A stretch of 59,547 nucleotides of DNA from Parafrankia elaeagni (GTDB taxonomy: Bacteria; Actinomycetota; Actinomycetes; Frankiales; Frankiaceae). The notes below the pieces were generated by a model. That model worked only from the letters and a program-made list of their open reading frames with translations. It did no database searches and had not been told where the DNA came from. The stretch is from NCBI RefSeq assembly GCF_000374165.1, contig NZ_KB893718.1, forward strand, positions 1 to 59,547, in the 5' to 3' direction. Each line of letters starts with the position of its first letter. The stretch's first letter is position 1. This document shows, piece by piece, positions 36,601-44,347 of this stretch. A program made the translations under genes and the position numbers.

Positions 36601-37754
36601 GCGCCGGGCGGGGCGGGCCGGCCGGCGGCGAGGCCCGGGAACTGCAGCAGGCGCTGCTGCCGCGGCTGCCCGTCCTGGCCGGCCTGGACCTGGCGGCGCG
36701 GTACCTGCCCGCCGGTGAGGCCGACGAGGTCGGCGGCGACTGGTTCGACGCCATCGACCTGGGTGCCGGGCGGGCCGCGCTGGTCATCGGCGACGTGATG
36801 GGGCGCGGCCTGCGCGCGGCGGCGCTGATGGGGCAGCTGCGCAGTGCCGTCCGTACCTGCGCCCGCCTCGACCTGCCGCCCGCGGAGGTGCTCACCCAGC
36901 TCGACCTGCTTGTCGCCGACCTGGCCGAGGACCTGATCGCCACCTGCATCTACGCGGTCCTCGAGACCGAGACGGGCCAGCTCACCCTGGCCAGCGCGGG
37001 ACATCCGCCGCCCCTGGTGGTTGCCCCGGACGGCCTGGTGTCGCGGCTGTACATGGCGGTGGCGACACCGCTGGGGCTCGCCCGCGACGCGATGACCGAG
37101 TACACCGTGCAGCTTGGGCCCGGTTCCCTGCTCGCGCTGTTCACCGACGGGCTTGTCCGCGGGCCCGGGACGGACATCGACGCGGGCGTGTCGAACCTCG
37201 CCGCGGTGCTCGCGCGCCCGGCGGAGGACTGGGACGACCGGCTCGACGTGCTGGCCCGGGCGGCCTGCGCCGCCCGGCCGCCGGCGGGCTCGGGTTCCGG
37301 TGATGACGTGGCCCTGTTGTTGGCCCGGCTGCCGGAGCGCGACAGCCGGGCGGAGCCACTGGACGTCTCGGCGGACCCGGGCGCCGGCCTGAGTCAGGTG
37401 CGGGCCCAGGTCCGGGTCGCGCTGGAGAACGCCCTGCTCCCACCCGCGCTGATCGACACAGTGGTACTCGTGCTCTCCGAGCTCGTCGGCAACGCGCTCG
37501 TGCACGGCCGCGAGCCGCTGTCGGCGCGTGTCCGCCGGATGGCGGCCGCCGGAACCGGCACGGGCGGGGCGCCGCATCTGCTGATCGAGGTCACCGATGC
37601 CGGCGGCCGGATGCCCCGCCGGCGCCGCGCCGGGCCCGAGGACGAGACCGGGCGCGGGCTCGACCTGGTGGGCAGGCTGGCGTCCCGGTGGGGCACGCGC
37701 CCGGTCGGTGACGGCAAGCTGGTGTGGGCGGAGATCGATCCCGACCGGACCTGA
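33693..37754 (+). CDS. Multidomain PAS/GAF/SpoIIE phosphatase/HATPase signalling protein
   Basis: 1353 aa, translationally coupled (ATGA) to the acetyltransferase fusion. Order: about 290 disordered Pro/Gly residues with an 18-bp repeat (34407-34442); PAS domain (about 300-415); second PAS-like domain (about 430-545); GAF domain (about 560-735); second GAF-like domain (about 770-1000); SpoIIE/PP2C phosphatase with VGGDWFDAI and GDVMGRG (about 1000-1195); RsbW-type HATPase (about 1215-1350) with ELVGNALVHGRE. Proteins combining PP2C and anti-sigma kinase modules set the phosphorylation of anti-anti-sigma proteins. No cognate sigma factor or STAS gene is in the window. It is cytoplasmic by sequence. 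Confidence 0.88.
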   Translation: MTTPYPAQPAGRPSVGPDADGRDAAGDEPAGSGGPDSRGMGYPGLPMPGWDGTDHAAGGWNGLAGQPSWPAYAEVSGAGAGPAGSAAHTPSGWEPLAGEGGGGEPRPLATAGPAPAPPLLPPSESGPSAVPPVTAPDQLQPDQLQPAPQQSGAGTSGPVTSGALRPPPPPSEVPPGFVPSLGQVADERTAGGAAGAGGAAGPDFAGLPGFPLTAPPDGAGAIPADFGTPWHTPSLDPTSIPASASIPASASAAGGTGAGAVGGVGSDGLLPPGSAHPGAGSDLGTSLPPPLLPPAVDPTGQTLRDALFDRAPVGLALYDTAGRYVRVNEVLARLNGRPAVEHLGRTMSELLGDIGQEMDVLLGRVLRTGEPVTDLEIGVATGGTGPDQTWLASWYPATDRLGTPAGAVLVAVDATRAKTAQADLTRAQARERLLVDAAAADVFHAAADGALDIDLPRWRAATGQTGPQTAGFGWLDAVHPDERERVRRSWHGAVERGEPFDAEFTLPDVTGGFRTMTARLVPAMDGQHAEWVGVLADVTEARSAAAARVSFTAAADEAAWRRDQSRRLTSALGRAVTVDDVVAAVVEHAGRAARAVSRGVALIDESGDRLRFHKLVGTSSEYAGRWSEVSLGAIHPLAEVVRGQRPVLLRSRDELGARWPVADLLGTVETGPEHAWALVPLATTDAPFGVLHLGFPAARDFDGEDQEFLLALAEQCAQALERATLFERVAADATERRLARDESDADLASARAVAQTQQASAATARRRLEQLAQAGAAVTAAADPDRALAALAAVVVAEIADVCLVHLASAADGSDPADGPAVRPAVFAVRDGLAAGPPPGGPALLLPIPSPLTAVAVADGPGGRPGPILLNAGEGNAAPGGVPYSGALPSSGGLPLPGLPLFLDGVLAPELARWVRDAEGHSAAAVPILFRGRPVGVLTVIATGERAAFTGDDLPFLTEVAARTAPALERAGRGGPAGGEARELQQALLPRLPVLAGLDLAARYLPAGEADEVGGDWFDAIDLGAGRAALVIGDVMGRGLRAAALMGQLRSAVRTCARLDLPPAEVLTQLDLLVADLAEDLIATCIYAVLETETGQLTLASAGHPPPLVVAPDGLVSRLYMAVATPLGLARDAMTEYTVQLGPGSLLALFTDGLVRGPGTDIDAGVSNLAAVLARPAEDWDDRLDVLARAACAARPPAGSGSGDDVALLLARLPERDSRAEPLDVSADPGAGLSQVRAQVRVALENALLPPALIDTVVLVLSELVGNALVHGREPLSARVRRMAAAGTGTGGAPHLLIEVTDAGGRMPRRRRAGPEDETGRGLDLVGRLASRWGTRPVGDGKLVWAEIDPDRT

Positions 37755-37908
37755 GAGGGCCCGCGCGAGGCCGGGCCGGTGCCCGGCCGGGGGCTGGAAA
37801 GCGGCTGTCCCGTTCCGGCCTCCTCCGGCCGCGCAGGGGCGCGGGTACGTCCTGCTTTCCCCTGACCGGTACGCCGGAACGCCGGCCGGCTCGCGTAACG
37901 TGAGCGTC

Positions 37909-38754
37909 ATGCCGGACGCCGTGCTGCGCCTAGATCAGGTCACGGTCAGACGTGACGGGCAGGACCTCCTGCGCGACGTGAACTGGGTGGTGAACCAGGG
38001 CGAGCGCTGGGTGCTCCTCGGGCCGAACGGCGCGGGTAAGACCACCCTGCTGCAGATCGCGTCCTCACGGCTGTTCCCCACCTCCGGCACGGTGCATCTG
38101 CTCGGCGAGCGGCTGGGCCGGGTGAACCTGCAGGAGCTGCGATACCGCGTCGGTGCGGTCAGCCCGGTGCTCACCGACCGGCCGCCGGCCGACGAGCGTG
38201 TCCTCGACGCGGTGGTCACCGCGGCCTGGTCGGTGCTGGGCCGCGGCGACGAGCAGTACGACGACGTCGACCTGAAGCGGGCCACCGAGCTGCTGAGCCA
38301 GTTCGGCTGCCGGAACCTCGCGGCACGGACCTTCGGCACCCTTTCCGAGGGCGAGCGCAAGCGGGTCCTGATCGCCCGTGCACTGATGACCGATCCCGAA
38401 CTGCTTCTGCTGGACGAGCCGGCGAGCGGCCTCGACCTCGGCGCCCGGGAGGCGCTGCTCCGGCGGCTCACCCGGTTCGCCGCCGACCCGGCCGCGCCCG
38501 TCACCGTGCTGGTGAGCCATCACGTCGAAGAGATACCGGTCGGGGTCACGCACGCCCTGCTGCTGCGCCGTGGCCAGGTTCTCGCCGCCGGGCCGGCCGG
38601 CGAGGTGCTGGTTTCCGAGCGCCTGTCATCCTGCTTCGGTCTGCCGCTGGAGGTGTCGGCCACCGCGGGCCGGTACGCGGCCCGGCTCGCCGCGCCTGGA
38701 CCGCGTACCCGGCCACCGGCCTCCGCACCTGTGCCGGCTCCGGCTCGAGCCTGA
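37909..38754 (+). CDS. ABC transporter ATP-binding protein
   Basis: 281 aa from ATG 37909; GTG 37900 is an alternative. Walker A is GPNGAGKT, the signature is an atypical TLSEGERKR and Walker B is LLLLDEPASGLD; the H-loop is LVSHHVEEI. It resembles stand-alone ABC ATPases of the YlmA/ModF type. No permease is adjacent, and the substrate is unknown. About 30 Pro/Ala-rich residues form the C-terminal tail. It begins 154 bp after the phosphatase gene. Confidence 0.85.
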   Translation: MPDAVLRLDQVTVRRDGQDLLRDVNWVVNQGERWVLLGPNGAGKTTLLQIASSRLFPTSGTVHLLGERLGRVNLQELRYRVGAVSPVLTDRPPADERVLDAVVTAAWSVLGRGDEQYDDVDLKRATELLSQFGCRNLAARTFGTLSEGERKRVLIARALMTDPELLLLDEPASGLDLGAREALLRRLTRFAADPAAPVTVLVSHHVEEIPVGVTHALLLRRGQVLAAGPAGEVLVSERLSSCFGLPLEVSATAGRYAARLAAPGPRTRPPASAPVPAPARA

Positions 38755-39419
38755 CGGGGCAGCCCCGCGCCATCGCGGCTGAGCCGTCATTCCATCGAGG
38801 TAGGTCCACCTGGATCCGGCTGGAGAACCCCGGCCGCCGGTGTCCCGCGTTCCGAACCAGCTCGGATCCACCTGGCAGGCCGGAGCAGCCCGTCGCCGAG
38901 CAGCCCGCGTCATGGCGGGTGGATGTGATCCCGGCGTCCGGCCCGCGTTCTGCCTTTGCGTCCGGCGGGTACTCCGCCGCCCTCCGTTGCGTGCGGCCGT
39001 GCCGGACGCGGGCGCAGCCGCGGTGGGCCTGAGCGGCTGTGGCTGCCTGCGAAAGCCGCCCGCGAAGCCGCTCAACCCGCTCAAGCCGCTCAGGCCGCCT
39101 GTGCTGGCCGGTATCGAGAATCGAGGGTTTCATTACCCCCCCGGCGTTCGAGGGCCTTCCCGGCGCGGTGAGGCGGCCGGGGAGCGGTCCCGGCCGCGGG
39201 TCGACTCCCGGCCGGCGCAGGGTGTGGGGGCGTCCGACCCGGGCTGGACCCGTCGTATCCGTGGTGGCGAACCGGGCATCGTGGCCGGCGAAGGTGGGAC
39301 GGGCGCAGGCCGGTGCCTTGGGCGTCCTTATCTGCCAGCGGCCTGAACGTGTCGCGGCGCCGGGGTTCGGCCTTCGAAAAATGTGATTCCGGACATAGTG
39401 ATTTCCGGCATATCGGTAC
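38755..39419. other. 665-bp intergenic region, no gene seen
   Basis: Between the ABC ATPase and the convergent NYN-domain gene. Translations of the short frames look random. The only pattern is a run of imperfect CCGCTCAA-type direct repeats around 39065-39095. Confidence 0.4.
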
Positions 39420-39992
39420 TCAGGTCTCGTCGAGGAGATCCCGTAGCCAGCGGGCGCTCGCGACCTGTGCGCCGAGTGCGCGAACGCGATCCCGCAGCGC
39501 CCGATCGGATGTCACCACCAGAGTCGGCGATGTCGTGCCGCGTACCGCATCCACGATGGCGTCGTCCCCACTGGCTGGTGCGTGGATCACCAGGAGGTGT
39601 GGGGGTTCCGTCCCCTTTCCGAGTAACGGGGCGTTCGGTTCGGATGCTGGCGGCGGGAGCTGGTCTTCCCGCTGTCCGGCGGAGATATCGCCCGAACCGT
39701 GCCGGCATGGTGCGAACTTCGACGAGCCGGGCCCGGCCGGTACACCCGCCCGGGCGGCGCCTTCGAGAACAAGAAGCACCTGTGCCGGCCGGTCGGCTTG
39801 AGCGCGGGGTCCATCCGCCCGGTGGAGCAGGGTGAAAATGTCCCTGTGTAGTCGCCTGGCGGCACCTGCGCGGTCGCGCCACCAGCCGTCGGGTCGGGCG
39901 CCAATCACGTTCGCCGCGTCCACGACCCAGGTGAGACCGTAGTCCGCGCCAGTCGGGTGCATAGCGTCAGGAGCGGAATCCGGCGTACTCAT
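39420..39992 (-). CDS. NYN (PIN-like) domain protein, YacP-related
   Basis: 190 aa from ATG 39992 (frame open from 40115). The N-terminal WVVDAANVIGARPDGWWRDR and the later VVTSDRALRDRVRALGAQV carry the conserved acidic residues of NYN/PIN-fold putative ribonucleases, in the form common in actinobacteria. Between them lies a Gly/Pro-rich loop of about 40 residues. It is probably cytoplasmic and may act on RNA, but no substrate is known. Confidence 0.72.
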   Translation of the reverse strand: MSTPDSAPDAMHPTGADYGLTWVVDAANVIGARPDGWWRDRAGAARRLHRDIFTLLHRADGPRAQADRPAQVLLVLEGAARAGVPAGPGSSKFAPCRHGSGDISAGQREDQLPPPASEPNAPLLGKGTEPPHLLVIHAPASGDDAIVDAVRGTTSPTLVVTSDRALRDRVRALGAQVASARWLRDLLDET

Positions 39993-40236
39993 CCGGCGCG
40001 GTGGGTCGGCTTTGGCAAACACGGCGGTGGGTTCCCGCCCGGCAGGTTGACCAAAGACCCTGCCCCGTCGGGGGCCTCGTTTGCCGGGCAATCGAACGGT
40101 CCGGACGCGTACCAAGCCTGTCTCGTGCCCGGGTAGCGGCGTCTCCGGGATGGTGCCGGCTGCTGGTGGGTTGCCGTGAGCGACGGTGGCGCCGTTCGTG
40201 GGTCGACGTTTCGAACCGGAAGGTGTGATTCGAAGA

Positions 40237-40259
40237 ACATGATCATCTCTCTATCATGT
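40237..40259. promoter_or_regulatory. Inverted repeat upstream of lsr2
   Basis: ACATGAT and ATCATGT form a 7-bp inverted repeat with a 9-base centre, inside a locally AT-rich patch 173 bp before the lsr2 start. The NYN-lsr2 divergent gap (39993-40431) holds this, the candidate promoter below, and nothing else I can name. Confidence 0.35.
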
Positions 40260-40357
40260 CGATGTCGATCCGCTCCTTTGGGCTGCGTCGACACCCCACC
40301 TCGAGCCCGCACTTGCGCCATCGACGCGGTTGGCACGCGAGTCTGTCGAACCAGGCG

Positions 40358-40387
40358 TGACAGTTCACGGTGTTCTCGTGGTAATAC
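40358..40387 (+). promoter_or_regulatory. lsr2: Candidate lsr2 promoter
   Basis: TGACAG at 40358-40363 and TAATAC at 40382-40387 are 18 bp apart, giving a plausible SigA promoter with a leader of about 40 bases. Confidence 0.4.
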
Positions 40388-40431
40388 TAGACCCGTAAGT
40401 TCTGCGGTCCGCTGACCTGAAGGAGAGTGGC

Positions 40432-40773
40432 ATGGCCCAGAAGACCATCGTCTCGTTGATTGACGATCTCAGCGGAGAAGAGGCCGACGAGACGGTCCGG
40501 TTCGGACTGGACGGCGCACAGTATGAGATCGACCTGTCGGAGAAGAACGCCACGAAGTTGCGGGAGTCGCTGGCGCCGTTCGTCACCGCCGCCCGTCGTT
40601 CCGGTGGGCGTGCCGCCAGTGGCCGGCGCGGCGCGCGCGCTGCTTCGCGGCGCACCGGCGGAACCGACCGCACGGCCGACATTCGCGAGTGGGCGCGCAG
40701 CAACGGCTACACGGTGAGTGACCGTGGCCGTATCGCGTCGAACATCGTGGAGGCGTACGACAAGGCTCACTGA
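40432..40773 (+). CDS. lsr2: Nucleoid-associated protein Lsr2
   Basis: H-NS-like protein that bridges AT-rich DNA and silences foreign genes. 113 aa; AAGGAGAG lies before the ATG. The N-terminal dimerisation domain (TIVSLIDDLSGEEADETVRFGLDG, shown to residue 30) is followed by a basic Arg/Gly/Ala linker. The C-terminal DNA-binding domain (TADIREWARSNGYTVSDRGR) contains the RGR minor-groove motif, then IASNIVEAY. Confidence 0.96.
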   Translation: MAQKTIVSLIDDLSGEEADETVRFGLDGAQYEIDLSEKNATKLRESLAPFVTAARRSGGRAASGRRGARAASRRTGGTDRTADIREWARSNGYTVSDRGRIASNIVEAYDKAH

Positions 40774-40904
40774 GCCTGGTCCCACTGCTTTCGGGTCGAC
40801 GCGCCGAGCGGGTCGATCCTGGTACTACCCGAGCGCCACCCTGATAGCTGGTGTGGGTCTCCTCGGGCCGGCGGCCGAAGAAGGCGTGATCATCTTTTCG
40901 CGTC

Positions 40905-40938
40905 GTGGTTCCTGCCCATCGCACGATGGGCAGGAACC
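40905..40938. terminator. Bidirectional hairpin between lsr2 and pepP
   Basis: 16-bp perfect arms (40905-40920 and 40923-40938) with a two-base centre, in the 254-bp convergent gap. Confidence 0.75.
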
Positions 40939-41027
40939 AGACCACGTTGTGGCGATTGCCGGCCGACTGCCGTACTACGGCCGGGGGCGGTCAAATGGGC
41001 GGCCGGCTGGCTGGATCCCGCGCGGTT

Positions 41028-42710
41028 TCAGCACCTGCCGGCTTCGCCGGCCATCCATCTTTCGACCTCGTCGGCCGAACGTACGAGCCCGGCTGACATG
41101 TTGCGACTTCCGTCTGACGTGACCAGGATGTCATCCTCTATGCGGACGCCGATCCCGCGAAGCTCCGGCGGAACGGTGAGGTCGTCCGGCTGGAAGTAGA
41201 GGCCGGGCTCGACCGTCAGTACCATCCCCGCCTCCAGCGCGGCATCCCGGTATGTCTCATCGCGCGCCTGCGCGCAGTCGTGCACATCCAGGCCGAGCAT
41301 GTGTGACGTCGAGTGCAGCGTGTAGCGCCGGTGCAGCCCCGCCCCCGGGGCCTTCGGATCCTCGCTGAGAGACTCCTCCGGGGTGACCGGCAGCAGCCCC
41401 CAGTCATGCAGCGCCTGCGCGATCACGCGCATTGCCGCGCGGTGTGGGTCGAGGAAGGTCGCGCCCGGCCGCACGGCGGCAATTCCCGCCTGTTGTGCCT
41501 GGTAGACGACGTCGTGGACCTGGCGCTGGAGCGGGCTGAAGCGTCCGCCGACGGGCAGCGTGCGCGTCAGGTCGGCCGTGTACAGCGAGCGCCCCTCGAC
41601 ACCCATGTCGAGGAGAGCCAGGTCACCGGGCCGGACAGGGCCGTCATCCCGCACCCAGTGCAGGGTCGTGGAGTGCGGCCCGCAGGCGACGATGGAGCCG
41701 TAGCCGACGTCGTTGCCGTCGACCCGGGCCCGCCGCCAGAACGTTCCTTCCAGCCACCGCTCGCCGTTGGGTAGAGCCGCCGCGCGCTCGAACTCGGTCA
41801 TGCACTCGGTGAAACCGACAATGGTCGCGGCCACCGCCTCGTCGAGACGGGCGATCTCGAAATCGTCCTTGACCAGTCGGAGCTCCGACAGCGTCTGGGC
41901 GAACACGGCATCCCGGTCGTCGGACGAGGAGGTCGGAGCCCAGCGGCTCACCGCCCGGTCCACCCGGGCGTCCAGCCCGCGCAGCACTCTTGTCCGGGCC
42001 GGGGCGAGACGGGCGAGAGCTTCGGGTAGTTCCGGCAACGGCCGGCATTCGACGTCAAGCGCTGCTGTGGTCTCCCGCACCCCGGGACGCGGGCCGACCC
42101 ACAGTTCGCCGTAACGGCGGTCCGTGTAGAACGCGGAGCTGGACCGGTCGGAACGATCGGCGAGATACAGGACGGCGTCGTGATCGCCGGCGGCGTTGGG
42201 ATGCAGGATCAGGACAGCGTCCGGTTCGTGACATCCAGTGAGCCAGAAGAAGTCACTGCCCGGGCGAAACGGGTAATCGGTGTCGTTCGCCCGGACGTGG
42301 ATCCCGCCGCTGGGCACAACGAGTGTGTCCGCGGGGAATCTGGTGGCGAGAAGCGAGCGCCGTTTGGTGGTGTAGGGAGCGCACTCGTCACGCGGCGCGA
42401 CCGTCTCATCCACCGGAGCCCAGCCGCTCGCCATGAAACGCCGGAAGGCGGCGTGTGGCTGCTCGTCGTGATTGGCCTGGCGGACCCTGTCCGGTTCGTC
42501 CGTTCCTTGTTCGGCTGTCGTCGGTCGGTTTTCCGGTGGAGCCCCGGCCTGCCCGGCGACCGCGGAGGCCTCCGCCGGCGGCGTTGCCTGTTCCGCTTCC
42601 GTGCCGGGCGAAGTGAGAGAGCTCCGGTGTGCGGTGTCCTCGCTCCCGCCGCCCGGGGATGAGGCCGGGGCGGGGTGTGAAGGTGGTGTTTGGTGGGACT
42701 GGGCGCTCAT
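41028..42710 (-). CDS. pepP: Xaa-Pro aminopeptidase (M24B family)
   Basis: Removes N-terminal residues preceding proline. 560 aa: about 85 low-complexity N-terminal residues, an aminopeptidase P N-terminal domain (TLVVPSGGIHVRANDTDYPF) and an M24 pita-bread domain. The metal ligands are present: Asp in LLDMGVEG, Asp in YTADLTRTLP, His in SHMLGLDVHD, Glu in VEPGLYF and Glu in GVRIEDDI. It is probably cytoplasmic, with no signal peptide. Confidence 0.92.
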   Translation of the reverse strand: MSAQSHQTPPSHPAPASSPGGGSEDTAHRSSLTSPGTEAEQATPPAEASAVAGQAGAPPENRPTTAEQGTDEPDRVRQANHDEQPHAAFRRFMASGWAPVDETVAPRDECAPYTTKRRSLLATRFPADTLVVPSGGIHVRANDTDYPFRPGSDFFWLTGCHEPDAVLILHPNAAGDHDAVLYLADRSDRSSSAFYTDRRYGELWVGPRPGVRETTAALDVECRPLPELPEALARLAPARTRVLRGLDARVDRAVSRWAPTSSSDDRDAVFAQTLSELRLVKDDFEIARLDEAVAATIVGFTECMTEFERAAALPNGERWLEGTFWRRARVDGNDVGYGSIVACGPHSTTLHWVRDDGPVRPGDLALLDMGVEGRSLYTADLTRTLPVGGRFSPLQRQVHDVVYQAQQAGIAAVRPGATFLDPHRAAMRVIAQALHDWGLLPVTPEESLSEDPKAPGAGLHRRYTLHSTSHMLGLDVHDCAQARDETYRDAALEAGMVLTVEPGLYFQPDDLTVPPELRGIGVRIEDDILVTSDGSRNMSAGLVRSADEVERWMAGEAGRC

Positions 42711-42778
42711 ACCGTTAACGGTAGGCCGCCCACGCCCTGGTCGGGTAGCGTCGTTCGTCGTGGCGAGCGCTCGGGCCG

Positions 42779-43890
42779 ATGCCGGGCCTTCTCGCGGTTG
42801 ATCTCGCCCGGGTTTTGGCCGGCCCGTTCGCGATGATGATGTGTGCCGATCTCGGGGCCCGGGTCATCAAGGTCGAACGTCCGGGGCGCGGTGACGACTC
42901 GCGTACCTGCGGTCCGTTCATCGACGGGCGATCGATGTACTTCGCTCGGGTCAACCGGGGCAGGCAATCCATCGTTCGTTGATCTCCGAGACGCGACGGA
43001 ACGTGACCTTCTGTTGCGGATCGTCGATCGGGTGGATGTTCTGGTGGAGAACTATCGGCCGGGGGTGATGGAGCGGGCCTGTGCTCGGCACGGATCCGCT
43101 CGCGGCGCGCAATCCCCGTCTCATTTTCGTGAGCATCTCCGGCTCCGGGCAAACCGGGCCGTGGCGGGAGTGCCCGGCATACGACACCGTTGCGCAAGTC
43201 GCGTCGGGTATGGTGTCCATCACGGGTCGTCCGGGTGAGGACCCCTTCAAACCGGTGTTACGATCGCGGATCTCGCCGCCGGCTCCACGTTTTCGGGGCC
43301 ACCGGTGCGGCGCTCCACACGGCCGGGGAACCATGGGCCGCGGAACTCATCTTGATATTGCCATGTTCGGCGCTGCGGTCTCCCTGCTCGAAGGGGCCGC
43401 GGTGGCATATCCGGCGATCGGCGCCACCCCGCCCCGGACCGGAAACGCACACTACTCCATCGCGCCGTTTGAGATGTTCGCCTGCGCTGCCGGCAGCATC
43501 GTGATCCGCGCCGCCAACGACGACCTGTTCGCCCGCCTCTGTACGGTGATCGACCGGCTGGATCCGGTGGTGGATCCGCGCCTGCGCGCCAACAGCGGTC
43601 GGCCGAAGGGCGGGCGGAGTTGAAAACCGAGATCGAGCCGGAGCCGCGCCGCCGGGGCTGGCGACTGGCTCAAGATACTCCAGGAGACGGGGCTGCCCAG
43701 CGGGCCATCAATGAGGTCGCCGGGCGATCGGCTCACCCGACGAGCGCCCGCCGGATGGCGATCGAGGTCGGCGGCCTTCCTCTTCCCCGGTAATCCCGTC
43801 AAGGCTTCGGGGTATTCGGATCCGGTTGAACGCCCCGCCGTACCGGCCCTCGCTGCGGACGGCTCGGTGATCCGGACGGACTTCGCGGCA
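42779..43890 (+). pseudogene. Frameshifted CaiB/BaiF-family (class III) CoA-transferase
   Basis: Fragments of one family III CoA-transferase run in order through changing frames: LAVDLARVLAGPFAMMMCADLG (in the frame at 42779), then DLRDATERDLLLRIVDRVDVL after a shift near 42978, then NPRLIFVSISGSGQTGPWRE after one near 43075, ADLAAG near 43260 in yet another frame, THLDIAMFGAAVSLLEGAA (43345-43400), and after the stop at 43621 LKILQETGLPSGPINEVAG, RRMAIEVGGLPLP and SVIRTDFA. At least five frame changes are needed, so the gene is dead. It is divergent from pepP. Confidence 0.85.
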
Positions 43891-44347
43891 CCCGCGACCG
43901 GCAGTGCCCCGCCCCGCGGGGACAGGCCGGGACAGCCGGGGCGTCGTGAGGGCGGGGAGAGCCGTGATGGCTGGGACGGTCGTGTCAGCCTGGGCAGGTG
44001 CCGGGCAGATCGCGCGTAGCGGGGGCTGTCGGATACCGAGCAGCGTCGGTAACGCGTGACCGGGATACCGGTACAACGGAGGATGCCGACAGAACACAGG
44101 TAGAACAGTCATGTGCGGTCAGTGCGGTCCGCGGAGCCGGGCAGGTGCCGGTTCGCGGTCTGCACGGCGGCAACAGTGGGTATCGGGTGACCATAGTGGG
44201 TATCGAGCGACACCGGCACCGGTCAGCCTGGTGCGGAGGTCGGACGAACCCGGCGGTACACCGGCTGCCTGCGGGCGGTACGGGAGCTCGTCGGGTCCGG
44301 GCGGGGCGACGATCTTCGCTCCGGCAGGTGAATGAGGGGACGTGGCC
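43891..44347. other. Intergenic region upstream of the LCP gene
   Basis: No gene is supported. It contains a direct repeat AGTGGGTATCG at 44175-44185 and 44195-44205, exactly 20 bp apart (about two helical turns), and inverted-looking GGATACCG elements near 44030-44065. Confidence 0.4.

Noticed and set aside
38840-39386. Small frames between the ABC ATPase and the NYN gene
   Set aside because: Overlapping frames in several registers with random-looking translations and no start signals.
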